64,000 bases of DNA from Proteles cristata cristata (Eukaryota > Chordata > Mammalia > Carnivora > Hyaenidae), in assembly GCA_017311185.1 (NCBI GenBank), contig JAESUZ010000443.1, forward strand, positions 799,867-863,866, read 5' to 3'. Position numbers and translations under genes: made by a program. The notes beneath the pieces were generated by a model. The model worked only from the letters and a program-made list of their open reading frames with translations. It was not told the origin of the DNA and did no database searches. Below are positions 47,459-60,811 of this stretch, in pieces (the first letter of the stretch is position 1; every line of letters begins with the position of its first letter).

Positions 47459-47901
47459 CCATAATATTTAGGATGTGTGATGAGGGAGAAGCAAGCAAAA
47501 GTCTCTAAAAGAAAGCTTATTTTTTTAAATATTAATCAGGAGGTGATGGGGACTTCTTAAGCAAAAGAATGACCAAATCTGATTTTTGTGTCAGAAAGTC
47601 CGTTTTGGCAAGGACTTAGAGATGAATTGAAGGAATAGAAGACCCAGGGCAAGCAGAAAATATAGGGGGCTATTTTAGTGATCCAGGTGGGAAAATTGGG
47701 GTTCAATTAAATAAGGCATAGGTAATGGGAAGGAAGAGAAATGGATATTTAGGGGGAAAATTGATTGCTTATTGAATGATTTGATGTTCTATGGGTGACT
47801 AGGAGGATAGAAGAAAAAGGCTGTGCTTGAGTAACAATGTAAATATGGACTACAACACAAAAATGAACCATTCAAAGTCCTCAAGGTTTATATATATTTA
47901 T

Positions 47902-48123
47902 TATTTAAAAAAAATTTTTTTTTTAATGTTTTATTTATTTCTAGGAGAGAGAGAGACAGCGTGAGCAGGGGAGGGTCAGAGAGAGAGGGAGCCACAGACT
48001 GAAACAGTCTCCAGACTCTGAGCTGGCAGCACAGAGCCCGATGCGGGGCTCGAACCCACGAACCGTGAGATCATGACCTAAGCAAAAGTCGGACGCTTAA
48101 CCGACTAAGCCACCCAGGCGCCC
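47902..48123 (-). mobile_element. Can-SINE, young felid subfamily, reverse
   Basis: Near-consensus reversed copy ending gccacccaggcgcccc. Long duplication caaggtttatatatattta at 47,882 and 48,124. Confidence 0.95.
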
Positions 48124-48899
48124 CAAGGTTTATATATATTTAAAATAAAGTCAGAGTGATATGAATATAGCTCTATTACTCAGGACAGGCTAACCACCAC
48201 AAAAAATAACCTCCAAACCTCAGTGACTTAATAGTATAAAAATGCTTCTCATTTGCATCACAATCCATTGAGGGTAGATATGTGTACCTATGATTTTGAG
48301 GAGAAAGGAAGTCTGTGCTTCATGTGATTTTTTTCTGGGAACCAGGCCTTTTCCTTTCATTTACTCCACCATCTTCTAGGGCCACTGGATTCTCTACATT
48401 CATCTAGACAAAGGAAGATAGAGAACTGAGTTGCAAATAGGTACTTTTAACGGCTAGGCTTGGAAGAAATGTAAATTACTTGTGAACACATTCCATTGGC
48501 TAGAGCTCCATAATGTAGCCACACATAACTGAATTGGCCATGAGAAATGTAATCAAGCTGTGTTCCAGAACAAAGAAAACAGGAGCTTCACGAGCATCTA
48601 GCCAGTCTCTATCATAAGCATATGTTAGGTTATAAGGCAGAACTTGCAGAATTTGGAAATATGATTGCAGTAAATGACCTAGTGATTTGAGTTTAATTAG
48701 ACAACGTCTAAACGTGATTGATGTAACAGAGAAATCTGTGAATCACTTGATTATATTACTGAAGAAATTCTGTGTTCTTATAGTGTGGGGATTGAAGAGA
48801 AATAGAAGTGAGCAATACCTTTGTTGAGTTCAGAAATAGGTGAACCAAAGATAAAGGAATTATCACTATCTCTTGTGCTGTTGGGACTGGGGTACTCTA

Positions 48900-48985
48900 C
48901 TTATTGATTCAATAACTATTTATCAAGTGCCATTTGCCAACCACTGTTCTAGGCACTGGAATAGAAACAGCTTATCCTGTCTGCC
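48900..48985. repeat. L2-like relic
   Basis: attcaataactatttatcaa and ccactgttctaggcactgg carry L2 3'-end wording. Confidence 0.5.
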
Positions 48986-49224
48986 AATGGGTAAGTCCCT
49001 AGAGTACAGATGAATCTACCAGATCCTGATGGCCTGAAAGTTTAAACTTTTGTAATATTCCATTTAATTCACTTTGCTCTGATTCTCTTCTACACAAGTG
49101 CCTTCTAATTCTCTCTTGAGTGTCTTTGAACTCAAGAAGAAAATATGCAGATCAGCCAACAGAGTCTTCTAATCCCTGTGATTCCTACGGCCACCCCCTC
49201 CTAAATCCTCTCCTTCCCTTTCCC

Positions 49225-49500
49225 CTCCTCCCCCTCCTCACTGTTATTATCATCATCATGCCCATCCTAATAGCCAACCATCATGCGCTAACACTGGGTA
49301 TTGTGCTAGGTACTTTATATATTTCTTTTAATCGTCATGATGTTGCATTTCACAGATGCAAATACTGAGTCTGAGAGATATTCAGTAACTTCTCTCTCAA
49401 AAATAAAAAAATTACTAACTTCCCCTCACAGTTAGTAGTGGTGAGCCTGGATCAGAACCCAGTTCTGCTGACTTCATAACCCAAGTTTTTCCCACCATTA
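49225..49500 (-). repeat. MIR relic (reverse) with a tiny insertion
   Basis: attgtgctaggtactttata, cacagatgcaaatactgag, cagttagtagtggtgagcc and cagaacccagttctgctga are reversed MIR. A 19-bp foreign piece plus duplicated flank interrupts it at 49,393-49,411. Confidence 0.8.
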
Positions 49501-49534
49501 TAAAGGAGTAAATCTGGGTTTGTAGATTAGTTTT

Positions 49535-49726
49535 ATTTATTTATTTTTGAAAATTTATTTATTTAGAGAGCAAGCATGAGCAGGGGAGAGGAGAGAGAAT
49601 CTCAAACAGGCTCTATGCTGTCAGCGTGGAGCACTATGTGGGGCTCGAGCCCATGAACCATAAGATTATGCCCTGAGCCAAAATCAAAAGTCAGAGACTC
49701 AACTGACTGAGCCACCCTGGTACCCC
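49535..49726 (-). mobile_element. Can-SINE, reverse
   Basis: Duplication agattagtttt at 49,524 and 49,727. Ends gagccaccctggtacccc. Confidence 0.92.
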
Positions 49727-49940
49727 AGATTAGTTTTGTTTTTATTACACTTTTAAAATTTCTTAAATATGAGTTACTTACTTGAATTGATCAAATCTGA
49801 GTATGTTGACAAAATCAAGTTTCTGGTCTCAGAATACTTAAGACCCAATACTGAGCTGAGGAAACTTCTCAAAAGTGGTTGATCCTATAAATTCTTATCA
49901 GAGTTGTCAGCTTGTCTACATGACCATGACATCCTTTTTT

Positions 49941-50149
49941 CTTTTCTTTTTTTTTTTTCCTTTCATTTGAGAGAGAGAGAGCACAATTGAGAGGGTCAGA
50001 GGGAGAGAGAGATAGGGGGAGATGGAGGGAGAATCCCAAGCAGTCTCTATACTCAGTGCAGAGCCCATCACAGGCCCATGACCCTGGGATCACAACCAGA
50101 GCTGAAATCAAGAGTCAGACACCAAACTGATTGAGCCATCCAGGTACCC
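49941..50149 (-). mobile_element. Can-SINE, reverse
   Basis: Duplication tgacatcctttttt / tgacatcccttttt. GA tract, then gagccatccaggtaccc. Confidence 0.9.
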
Positions 50150-50857
50150 TGACATCCCTTTTTCTGAACTTTAACTTCAGCATTGGTGACCTGGTAATAT
50201 GGCAAAATAATCTGTTTTCCAGAGAGAACTGTTAATATATTTATATAATGAGGAAAATCACTCTCATAAATAAAGCCTGAACCTCAGAATACAAAATGTA
50301 GTGAGGTTACCAGATAAAAATTACCTGTTGATTCCTTCAACAAAAACCATAATGTATGGTTGTAATTATCAAACACAGGTGGAACCAGAAAAATATATTT
50401 TTGAATTAAAAAGTATTGATAGGAATAAATCAAAGTAAATGTGTTTTCTTCTAATGGCAGTCTTATTTTCTCAGAGTAGGAATTTAAAATTGCTTAAATT
50501 GCTCCTAAGTTAGAGAGTAGGAAAAGTGCTTAAATGGTGATAAAATGTGTAACAAATGTTTAACCAGCATGCAAAGGATGACAGTGAAGGGAATAGTTCT
50601 CCACATGTCATAATAAACCGTGCACACTCGTGCCACTCCATGCTGATGTTTCTAGCTAGTGTACAACAAGTGAACGCATCCACTTCATTTTACTCTTTTG
50701 TGTTATTTGCATATCTTTACGTAAACCAAACCCTGGCTCAGCATATCATTCTTTTGCTTCACAGTATTTTGGATCTTTTGCATCTTATGCTGTTATTTCT
50801 GCCAGTTGTTACTTCTGAATTACCTCATTGTCATATTACAGAAGTAATAAAAACATA

Positions 50858-51108
50858 GGGATGCCTAGAAGGCTCTATCAGTTAAGTGTCCAACTCTTGA
50901 TTTTGGCCCAGGTCATGATCTCACAGTGTGTGAAATCAAGCCCCACGAAGAGCTCTGTGCTGACAGCGAGGAGCCTGCTTGGGATTCTCTCTCTCCCAAG
51001 AGAGAATCTCTCTCCCCCTCCCCCATTTGCACATGCTCTCTCTCTCTCTGCCCCTCCCCTGCTTGTGTTCTCTTGGTCTCTCAAAACAAATAAACTTAAG
51101 AAAAAAAA
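50858..51108 (+). mobile_element. Can-SINE with internal hairpin
   Basis: Head gggatgcctagaaggctcta. Target-site duplication gaagtaataaaaa at 50,841 and 51,109. Extra sequence in the TC tract forms a short inverted repeat. Confidence 0.92.
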
Positions 51109-51640
51109 GAAGTAATAAAAATGTAGGTCAGAGTGTGTCTTTTGGAAATCACCGTAGGAATCCTAAAAGAGACAAGTCAGGGAATAATGTGGTTTTCTTA
51201 TACAATATGTAACGATGACAGGTGTTCGCCCCTGTTCTTAAGAGAAAGGCCATGGTAAATGTGTGACTTAGGTGGCAATGACATTCTTCTGGTGAAGTAT
51301 ACAAGTATGCAAGCCCACTCTTCTCAGGTGAATCACATAAAGCCAAGATTTACAAGTTAACATAGGATGATTATCCAACTCAAGATCTGTATCCATAGAG
51401 TAAATACTTATAAGGCTGCCTGACAGGACTTGGTAATGCCTACCAGTGCTGTGGAGACTGCAAGTCTTATTCTGAGAAAGTGGATGATTTGTGCCTAGAA
51501 GTGAGGATACTGGATTCTAGCTCAGGTCTGCCTCTGAGATTCTGGGGAATTCATCAAACCTGCAAGTTCAAGTTTTTAATCTATAAAATCTATAAAAAAT
51601 GACAGGGATGGATCTAAAAGATTGCTTTCAGGCTTAAAAT

Positions 51641-51866
51641 TATTTTTTCATGTTTGTTTGTTGTTTGTTTGTTTGTTTAGAAAGCATGTGCAAATGGGGG
51701 AGGGGGAGAGAGAGAGAGAGAGAGAGAGAGAGAACCCCAGGCAGGCTCCTCACTGTCAGTACAGATCCCAGCACAGGGCCCAGTTCCACAAACCATGAGA
51801 TCATGACCTGAGCTGAAATCCACAGTTAGACACTTAACTGACAGAGCCACCCAGTTGCCTCCCCAC
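51641..51866 (-). mobile_element. Can-SINE, reverse
   Basis: (TTTG)n in place of the tail, GA tract, cagcacagggcccagttcc, end gagccacccagttgcctc. Confidence 0.88.
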
Positions 51867-51869
51867 CTT

Positions 51870-54800
51870 CAGATTTAAAATACAGCGGTACTACTCCATT
51901 GTGGGAGAAAAAAAATCCCCCTTTAAAAAATTGATTGGTAACATCATATATGAAGTGATTCACAAAATAATTTCAGTCTATAAATTGCAGCACTAATATA
52001 GTGATTATGAATGCTCTTAGTAAAAAAATCATTTCATTTCTTTTCATCCTGTAAACCAGTTTAAATATGAGCCCACACCATTGGCCTCCAGGCTGGCGAA
52101 ACATCCAATCTGTGGTTGCCGGGACTCCCTATCCCTGAAAAGTTCATGCACAATTACCAGATTCTCTTGAATTCTCTCACAGAGCTTCTGGGAAATGGTT
52201 CTGATTACCCTAGGGTCAACCCTCGTTTCCACTGGGACCTGTGCCAATCCATGAGGACCTTTTGCCTCAGGAATTCTGATGTTTCACTGATGCTGCCAAG
52301 GCAAGGCAAGTTTGGGTGAGGCTGGTTATGTTGGTACCTGGGACCTGGCCCTACCATGTCTCCCAGTCCAGGGCCACCTACCCCAGAATCCTGTTCCCGC
52401 TCTACCCCTGGCTTCTCCAAGAATTGGGAATAGTGCTTCTTTCCCCCCCCTTCTTGGTACTTTCTTTTTCTTTTCTTTTTTTTTTTTTAAAATATATTAA
52501 TTCATTTAGTGTGGAAATATCAGTATATTAATTCATTTAACAAGTGCTGTCCATACATTAACAAACTGTCATGTTTTTTTGGTGATTGTGGGTTTTTGTG
52601 GTTTTTTTCAAATTTTAAGTAAGGTCTTTTTTTTCTTTTATCGTTTATTGTCAAGTTGGTTTCCATATAACACCCAGTGCCCATCCCAACAAGTGCCCTC
52701 CTTTATGCCCATCACCGCTTTTCCCTTCTCCCCCACCACCCCTCTTCATACTTTCATATGGCCTTCCCTTCCTCCTTTCCTTTTCATGGAAATCTTGCAG
52801 AAACTCTTCAGTAAATTTAGATTTTTATCCAAGTTTCAAGGAGAATTTACTTCATATAGCTTCTACCTCTGAAGAAAAGTCATACAAAATCCTAGGCTAA
52901 CATCTGGGATTGAGGGGAGAGAAAAATACACAAGCCAGAACAAAAACTAATATTTCAATAAATCATCCTGCTACACTATCAAGTAATTAAAATGTAATCA
53001 CATTTAGGAAGGAATGGATTCATATTTATTTTTTATTGTAATGTTTTTGAAATAACAGCTTTATTGAGATATAATTTATATACCATACAATTAACCTATT
53101 TAATGTGCATGTATTTATTTTTAATAGTAAGTTTGAGTAAAGGCAAGTTTAATTAGAGGGAATAGCTGGAAAAATTTATAGATGTTTTAAAGGAAACTTC
53201 TGAATACCTTCAAAGGTTTAAGAGGTTAATGGTGCTGGCATTTCTGTGTGTAGAATTTCAATAAAATATTTCATTTTATAGGATGTTATGGATATATAAT
53301 AACATTAAAATTTTTTCTACTATAATGTTAATAGACAAGCCAGGCCCCAAAATTGTAAATATAATATGACCACACCTGTAAGAAAATAGGCAAAGACAAA
53401 AAGGAAGAAAAAATGGCTACTGTTGGATGGTCAGATTTAGGAAAAATATTTACTTTCCATTTTTATAGAATATTACATTCCTCAGCATGTATACTTTCAG
53501 AATGAGGAAGGAAATATTGTTTTTGAAACTTTAGACTTTTCTCTGTTTTCTGAAACACATGTCATGAACACTACTCATCAGGACTGACCTGGGTTATTTG
53601 GGAGATCATCAATGACAGCAGTAAACTGCCTTTGTACACTGCTTTAGAGATTACACATTGCATCCAAGAGCAGTATCTCATTTCATCGAGCAAAGAGGTA
53701 GGGATTTCATGAGGAAATTGTTGAAAGTTGGGGAAGACAAGGAAAACAGAAAGGTGTTTTAAAAGAACCTGTATGTGTAAGCAGTTGTCTCTGTGGGAAA
53801 ACCATCACCTGAGGTGATGAAGTAGTGAGGGAGGAGGTCAGGAAGAGCTCAGAACAGTCACTCAGGACCACTACTGACCTGAGGAAAAAATGAGGGATGA
53901 ATGGGGTTTGGTGTATGGGATTTTTATACATATTTCTATGTCATTCTATGGTATCATCAATCTAGGTCAGATTAGTAGTTATCTGTGGAGAGATTGGTCA
54001 CAGGAGTAGAAAGAGGAGTGACTAAGTGTGAGAAATGGAAGAGAGCAGACAACGAATCAGCCTTAGGCCAGGGCTGTTTGTAAGTCAGTCACTTCTAAGT
54101 CTGAAAACACTTGGCTTTGAAATAATTGTGAAGTATGCAAGACTAGTTGAGGTAAGGTCTCTACTGTACAAATTGTAAGAGAATTGAAGATTTATGTCTT
54201 CAATATGATGAGTAGATCATATTGACAGTAATAAGTAAGGTGAGGTGAATGATGAAAAAAATATAACTCTTGATAGACCAATATTTTACATTCAGATTTA
54301 AAATGCTTTTTTAATATATACACTTTGATATAATTGCTGGCTCCTAAATATAACAAAAGTTCATTATTTTATTTTTATTTTTTATTTTACAGATGTCTTA
54401 AAAGCAAGGTTACAAAAATTCAAAGGGAAAAATATGTTACCTATTTTCCTCAGTAGAAATAGCTTATTTTATCAGAACCATCACTAAGTTAAATTATCAT
54501 AGCCTGTATTTCCTGTACATAAAGACTCTTAAAATAACCCCTATTAACTTTATCAGAATTTCTAGTACTCTAAAATCGCTTGAAATGGAGTGAATGTGTT
54601 TTGGTGTCAAAGCCTGGACAGGCATTTGAAAGATTCCTAAATATTATAAACTCAGTGTAATATTATTGCAAATTTTGTATTACAAATAGAATATAGACTG
54701 AATCACAGAGGCATGGTACACTGGAATATATAACTGCTGCCTTCAGCACAGCCAGATTTTGGAAAACTCCAGATCCTGATGTGCTGCAAAATTTCTGGCA

Positions 54801-55155
54801 GGAGTAATTCTGTCAATTCTTTCCAGGCTCGATTGGAGTCCAGCCTCCTTAAGGAAGCCTCCCCAAACACTGCAGCCTACGGTGACCTTGCACTCAGTGG
54901 GCATCCCACCTCACACACCTCAGGTGCTTGCTCACAGGGGATTTTCTTCAACACGGGGGAAGTGGTGCAGTGGACAAGCCCAGCCTGGAAGCGTGGGAGA
55001 GTTATTGTTTCTGGGGAAAACCCTCCATCCATGGGTTGTGGGAACCAGTGGATAAGTACTTTCATCTGCTATTTTTAGGTGACCATTTCTATTCTATATG
55101 TTTCTTAAAGATACTGGCAGAAATGAGCCACCATTGTCTACAACAATGACCTTTA
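51870..55155. other. Noncoding stretch
   Basis: Apart from the L1 fragment and an old L1-like word (ctttattgagatataattta near 53,070), nothing coding is visible. The frames at 52.2-52.5 and 54.8-55.1 kb lack domains and splice context. Confidence 0.45.
52617..52765 (-). pseudogene. L1 3'-end fragment, reverse
   Basis: Reading the minus strand, gggcataaaggagggcactt, gttgggatgggcactgggtg and ggaaaccaacttgacaataa match the 3' UTR end of carnivore L1. Only about 150 bp are present, a strongly 5'-truncated copy. Confidence 0.8.
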
Positions 55156-55167
55156 AATGGCACTGTT

Positions 55168-55396
55168 GGGGCGCCTGGGTGGCTTAGTCGGTTAAGCGTC
55201 CGACTTTCGCTTAGGTCATGATCTCGCGGTTCGTGGGTTCGAGCCCCGTGTCGGGCTCTGTGCTGACTGCCAGCTCAGAGCCTGTAGCCTGTTTCAGAGT
55301 CTGTGATTCCCTCTCTCTCTGACCCTCCCCTGCTCACGCTGTCTCTCTCTCTCTCTCCTAGAAATAAATAAAAAAAATAAAAAAATAAAATAAAAT
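55168..55396 (+). mobile_element. Can-SINE, young felid subfamily
   Basis: Near-consensus head and body, tail of taaaa units. Duplication aaatggcactgtt / aaatggcactatt. Confidence 0.95.
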
Positions 55397-55409
55397 AAAT
55401 GGCACTATT

Positions 55410-57390
55410 ATATTGGCTTTCTTCTTTTTCTTATGTGCCACTCACTCCTTTTTCCTGGGACCAAGAACTGGGGACTGGGACCCAAGTTCTTGCTTCTGAT
55501 TCTGCTTTGAGAGAAGTCCAAAATAAGGCAACAGTTATGCACTATTTTATATAACCCTTGTTTTAATTAAACAAGCTTTTTAAAATCTTGTTGATGTAAG
55601 TCTTCCTTCCACATCTAGATTATAGTCTCTTGAGGATGGCAAAAATTGTTTATATGTTATATCATGTCCTGCACATGGTAGATTTCTGTTAGTAAATCTC
55701 AAACTCAAGATGGTATATGGAATGCAATCTATCCCTTTGAGATCGAGATCTAGTCACCCAGTGTCCAGATTCTTTTAAGAACACTGGGTGTTCATCTGCA
55801 TCAGTCTAGGGAATGGACATTTGACATTCTTCATACCTACCCAGCATCTGAACTCCTTTTGCATTAAAATAGGCAGCCCTCAAATTAGGCATTGAAAATA
55901 CCAGCAGCTCACTTTCCAAGCCTCCCTTGCAGCTATGTCATTAAGTCCACGGATCAGATTCACCCACTCTGGTCTCTGAGTCAAAATCAGGGTGTGAGGA
56001 AACAGGAACTACTCAGAGCCCATCCTGTAGTGGGTAGTGGCAGTGGCCATGTGGCAGCCGCATCATGATGCTAGTTCTGTGGCATGTTTTGGGGCACTGT
56101 GCCTGGCAGGCTACCCTCTAGTCCTGGTTCACCAGGCCTTTTGGAGATTCCATGAGCTATTAAATATTTTTTAAGTTACGGTCTTTTTTCTGAGTGAATT
56201 AGCCGGAATGGCAGTTTGTTGTTTTCAATAAGACCTTTGATCCATTCTGTATTTCCAAGGAGACTTGCGGATAATTATTTTGGGTTGCTTGTGGGAAATG
56301 TATAGCAAATTCCAGTGGCTGGGTTGGAGGATCCAAATTTCTGGGGAATTCTAATACATTCCACAAAAGTATGTGTCATACCTAAGTAGAACACCCCAGA
56401 AACTTTCTTTGTCTTCATACTACCTAACCTGAGGACTTTGGATGTCTGAAATGCTGGTTGAGAGTGGGAAAAAACGCGAGAGGGTCATCCGGTGTGGCAA
56501 ACAAGAACAGTAGAATGTATTGGAAGCCAGAAGAATGGGGTAGGGAGAAGCACTTGGCACTCTGTAAAGCTTCCATTCATTTCCCTCGGCTCCACTGGAA
56601 TTGCTGTCAGATATTTCACAAGTGTAAGACGTGTGTGTGAGTGTGCGTGCACATACACGTTTCTTCAGCAAAGATAGTATTTCAGATTCTAAAGACAATT
56701 GACTATTAACATGCCTACCTCTATAAGCTAGGAAAATTCACCTTAGCAAACAGGATTCGCTCACACATTGAGAAGACTGATCTCTTTAATGAAAATTATA
56801 AATAATAAAAGACCTGTAAAGACTGGGCCATTATGGACACTATATACTTTATCAGACAATCTAAAACAAAGAAAACGAAATCATATTTATTACTGTATTA
56901 GCTTCTTTTAAAGCACATAGTTCAGTTCCTCTAAATCCCTACACTTGTAAAATGCCTGGAATTGTTTATAGATTTTGCAAATATACTAAGGTTAACTTTC
57001 AGATGATCAAATAGTGAGTATGTTATTATATTTTAGAAAAAAAGTTGTACACTTTCTCAAATGGTACACTAAAATTGAAATAACCAAAGCTAGGACTGGA
57101 TAAGAAAGGGTAGGATTAGAGGTGACACTCTCATATCACGATGGCGAAGAATCCTCTTAACATAAAATCAATGCGAGAAACACTAGGAGAAGGTTTAATT
57201 ATATATTTGATACATAATGAAGATCCTGGACTATAAAAAATGAAAATGTCACAAACCTATCATAACTAAAATGAAAAGAAATAAACACTTTTAAAATATA
57301 TGAAAAATTAATTAGTAGCTATAAAGGACTTTAAAGACTAAAAGTAAAAATATATTGAACTTAATTGTAAAAAAAAAAAAAGCCAAAGTG
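55410..57390. other. Noncoding stretch
   Basis: No repeat or gene is recognised with confidence. Short frames near 56.4-56.7 kb overlap on both strands and show no feature. Confidence 0.4.
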
Positions 57391-57392
57391 CA

Positions 57393-57507
57393 GGGCGCTT
57401 GGCTGGCTTCATCAGTGGGGCATGGGACTCTTGATTTCAGAGCTGAGAGTTTAAGCCCCACTTCGGGTGTAGAGATTACTTCAAACAAACAAAACAAACA
57501 AACAAAC
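57393..57507 (+). mobile_element. Short-type SINE
   Basis: gggcgcttggctggcttcat, gtttaagccccacttcggg, agagattacttcaaac, CAAA-rich tail. Confidence 0.87.
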
Positions 57508-57599
57508 CAAGGTGTATATAAATAGGTGGTTAACATCAAAAGGAATGAAGATGAAAACATGTACAACCATACTAAAAATAAAATAAATGCAAATGTAGG

Positions 57600-58440
57600 T
57601 AAATAGTATTTTCAACAACTAAATTGGCATTTTTCCCCAAGCCTTTTTGCTGCCGAGTGTGCGTTGAAATGCTATTCTTATGTTGGAGTGCAAATTAGTG
57701 CATAGTATTTGAAAGGAAACTTGGCAATAGTTTAAAAAAAAATTATGGAAATATTTGCATGCTTTGATCCAGTATGTCCTCCCACTAGTTTACTTTAAGG
57801 AAACGATGAAAGATGCATGTAAACATTTGTATAATTAATACAAATTTAGTACTATTTTAAATGCAAAAAAATTAAAACGTAATTGTCCAAATAACTTGAT
57901 AAATGATTGATGAATTATTCACATGATATATTACTCAGCCAATAAATAAATGTTTTTAAAAGACTCATGACACAGGAGGGGCGCCTGGGTGGCTCAGTCG
58001 GTTGAGAGTCTGACTTCGGCTCAGGTCATGATCTCACAGTTCGTGGGTTCGGCCCCCGCATCAGGCTCTGTGCTGACAGCTCAGAGCCTGGAGCCTATTT
58101 CAGATTCTGTGTCTCCCTCTCTCTGACCCTTCCCTGCTCACAATAAATAAAACATAAAAAAAATAAAAAATAAAAAAAAAGACTAATGACACAGGAGAAT
58201 TCTCACAACATTACACTGAATGAAAAGAAAACAAAAAAGATAAAAAACTATACATGTAGTCTCAATTTTAGCCATTAAAATGTTCCTAGAAAAAGTGCTA
58301 GAAATAACTACATGAAAAGATTAACAATTTTTTCTCTGGTTAGTAGAACTTTGAATAATTTTTATTTTCTTTGTAGTTTTTGGGTTTTTAAAATAACTCT
58401 ACAATTTAATTGGAATATTTAAAAAATAAAATATTATTAA
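57600..58440 (+). pseudogene. Old L1 (L1M-like) 3' relic split by a SINE
   Basis: tattactcagccaataaata, cacaacattacactgaatga, aaataactacatgaaaagat and ttctctggttagtagaac resemble ancient L1M 3' sequence. No open frame survives. Confidence 0.55.
57978..58177 (+). mobile_element. Can-SINE
   Basis: Duplication gactcatgacacaggag / gactaatgacacaggag. The TC tract is short and the tail starts right after gctcacaataaataa. Confidence 0.94.
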
Positions 58441-58644
58441 GAAGTAATTCGTCAATTATTTTTCCCACATGAAATAACACATTTAGCAGCATGATCTACC
58501 CTCACTTGTGCTAAGGAATAGGAACAAATATTCATTTAGTCCACTTTAAGAACTTTTGAATTAAATAGAGCAAGTGTTAATGATTCTAGTTAGAAGAGGA
58601 AAAAATGGAAGATTAGAGAGTCTAAATGATTTGTCAGTATTCAG

Positions 58645-58860
58645 TTCATTCAACAAGCCCATTTTTTTCTTTTTGAGCATATAGTAATTACTGTGAGTTG
58701 GATTAAGCATTTAGGCATTAGGAATAAAAGACTAAATCTATTCCCAGAAGTATATATTCTTATAGTAAGTGATATTACATTAAAAAATTGATATTTTTTT
58801 CAATTAAGAGGATAAGTGCTGGCAGAGGTATGCAGTGGGAACTACAGGGAAAATAGTCAC
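58645..58860. repeat. L2-like relic
   Basis: cagttcattcaacaagccc, agaggataagtgctggcag and a weak middle segment suggest a diverged L2 3' end. Confidence 0.4.
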
Positions 58861-58913
58861 TTGTATCACTTAGAATGGCCAATACTATTTCTGATCTACA
58901 AAAATGACATTTT

Positions 58914-59138
58914 GGGGGCACCTGGGTGGCTAAGTCAATTGAATGTCTGACTCTTGACTTCAGCTTAGGTCACGATCCCAGGGTCATTAGATCAAGCCCC
59001 ACATCAGGCTCAATGCTGAGTGTGGAGCCTGCTTGGGATTCTCTCCCTCCCTCTGCCCTTCCCCCGCCCCCCCTGCTGTGCTCTTGCTCCCTCGCTCTCG
59101 CTCTCTCGCTCTCTCTCAGATTAAAAAAAATAATATAA
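58914..59138 (+). mobile_element. Can-SINE
   Basis: Head gggggcacctgggtggctaa, CT/CTCG-rich tract, tail cagattaaaaaaaataat. Duplication aaaaatgacatttt / aaaaatggcatttt. Confidence 0.92.
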
Positions 59139-59139
59139 C

Positions 59140-60690
59140 AAAAATGGCATTTTTATATGATTCATTCTAATACAACTGAACCAGATTGGTGATGGTAGCT
59201 GAGCTGAATCTTGAGGAGGGAAATTAAAAAACACATACACATACAAAGGTGTGTATCAGTTAGAGTTGAATCAGGAAACAAAAACTGTTCAGCAAATTGA
59301 ACAAGGAAAGCTTAATGTAAAGAAACTGGGTATCTGAATAAGGAGGAACTAACTAGTAAAAAGTAAAGAGAATTCTAAAGAACATAGATAGAAATAGCAA
59401 ATTTAATGACCGGTCACTACCCAACCCTGGCACTGAGATGGAATACCCAAGGAAGAACTCCCTTCCACCCCAGATCTGAGATCCAGAAAAGGTTACATCT
59501 GTGACTCACTGAATGGCAGAGAAGTTTCTGGGGTGGAAGTCCTGGAAATACACCGTCTTGGGTGCAGGGGGAAAGCTAATCACAAGGAGGTATCTCTCTG
59601 AAGCCACTCTGCTAGGAAACAGCCCAAGCAGGTACAGGGGGAAATTACTGGCTGCTTCTTGCTGCTGGATGCCCTGTACTGGAGAAGGTTCCTGAGCTTC
59701 AGGAGCCTGCTATTGGCAAAGCTGTACACAGTGTGGGAAGTGGGTGCCCAGAAAGCCATGTGCACCACAGGAGCCAGGCATTGGGGAAGCTGTGAGTGCT
59801 ATGGGAGCCAGTGCTGGAGGAGCTGCACATGCTCCAGAAGGCTGCTGAAGAAGCATACCAAAAACAGGAAGAAATTCCCTTTAGCCTGCAACATTTCTCT
59901 ATCTCTATCTATTGATGAAGCTTGGCATTATGTCTGCTGGAAAATAACAACTATTTGAAAGGCCCACCTGAATTTTTGCACAACAGGCAGTGAAGAATGA
60001 ATTTGGAACTGAGGTGGTAAATTGGTCCCTGGCACAGTGTGGAAAGAAAGTCCTCTACCTAACAGAACAGCATGAGAGAAGACAAGCAAAGAGGACTTCC
60101 GTATCTGGCAGCGTGATGGACTAGATACCCAGACTGCCATTCGCGCTATAACACAAGCACAAAGAAACTCCTAAATATGCTGGATTGAAAAATAAAGAAA
60201 CTTATGTTTAAATACATCAGTGAGATGGCAAGTAATGGGAAACATAGATGCCAAACCTAAGTGAAAAGATTAACACTGAAAATGCCTTTCACTTTGGTGA
60301 AATCTTTTCTACTTGACTCTCACTTTTTGGGTGTTGAATACAAGGGACACGTGATTGATTCCAAAGTCCTTCCAAAATGGAGAATCTAATGTTGAGATTT
60401 ACATTTCATTAGGATGCAGGATACTCTGTGTAAAAGTAAATGAGTCACTGATGGTGAATCTGTACACTTATTCAGTATGACAGTGAAATAAACCCATCCT
60501 ATTCTCCATTTCCTAAGGGGACTGCAAGGAAAATTGCAGTGTTCAAACTTTGGTACTGGTTGAAGGATGAAAATTCTCTCCTCAGAATTCATAACCACAA
60601 CATGTAATCTCCTAGGGATTACAGTGCGAATTCATACCACCCACGTGGTCTGGAAAAATTCACGGTGAATATTAAGCTTAATGTGATGCC
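59140..60690. other. Noncoding stretch
   Basis: The frames at 59.5-60.1 kb lie on both strands with no domain. The wording gtgtatcagttagagttgaa at 59,250 looks like an old interspersed repeat whose family I cannot name. Confidence 0.4.
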
Positions 60691-60692
60691 CA

Positions 60693-60811
60693 TACCACCT
60701 GCATGGTTCATTTGGAAGAGTGTGTGATTCTTGATTTCAGGGTCATGAGTTTGAGCCCCATGTTGGTATAGAGATTACTTAAATAAATATTTTAAAAATA
60801 ATTTAAAAATA
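60693..60811 (+). mobile_element. Short-type SINE
   Basis: cacctgcatggttcatttgg, gagtttgagccccatgttgg, gagattacttaaataaa. Duplication aatgtgatgccca / aaagtgattccca. Confidence 0.87.

Noticed and set aside
50556..50858. 100-codon plus-strand frame, hydrophobic C-terminal half
   Set aside because: No splice sites, no promoter, ends at a SINE target site. AT-rich DNA often gives Leu/Phe-rich frames by chance.
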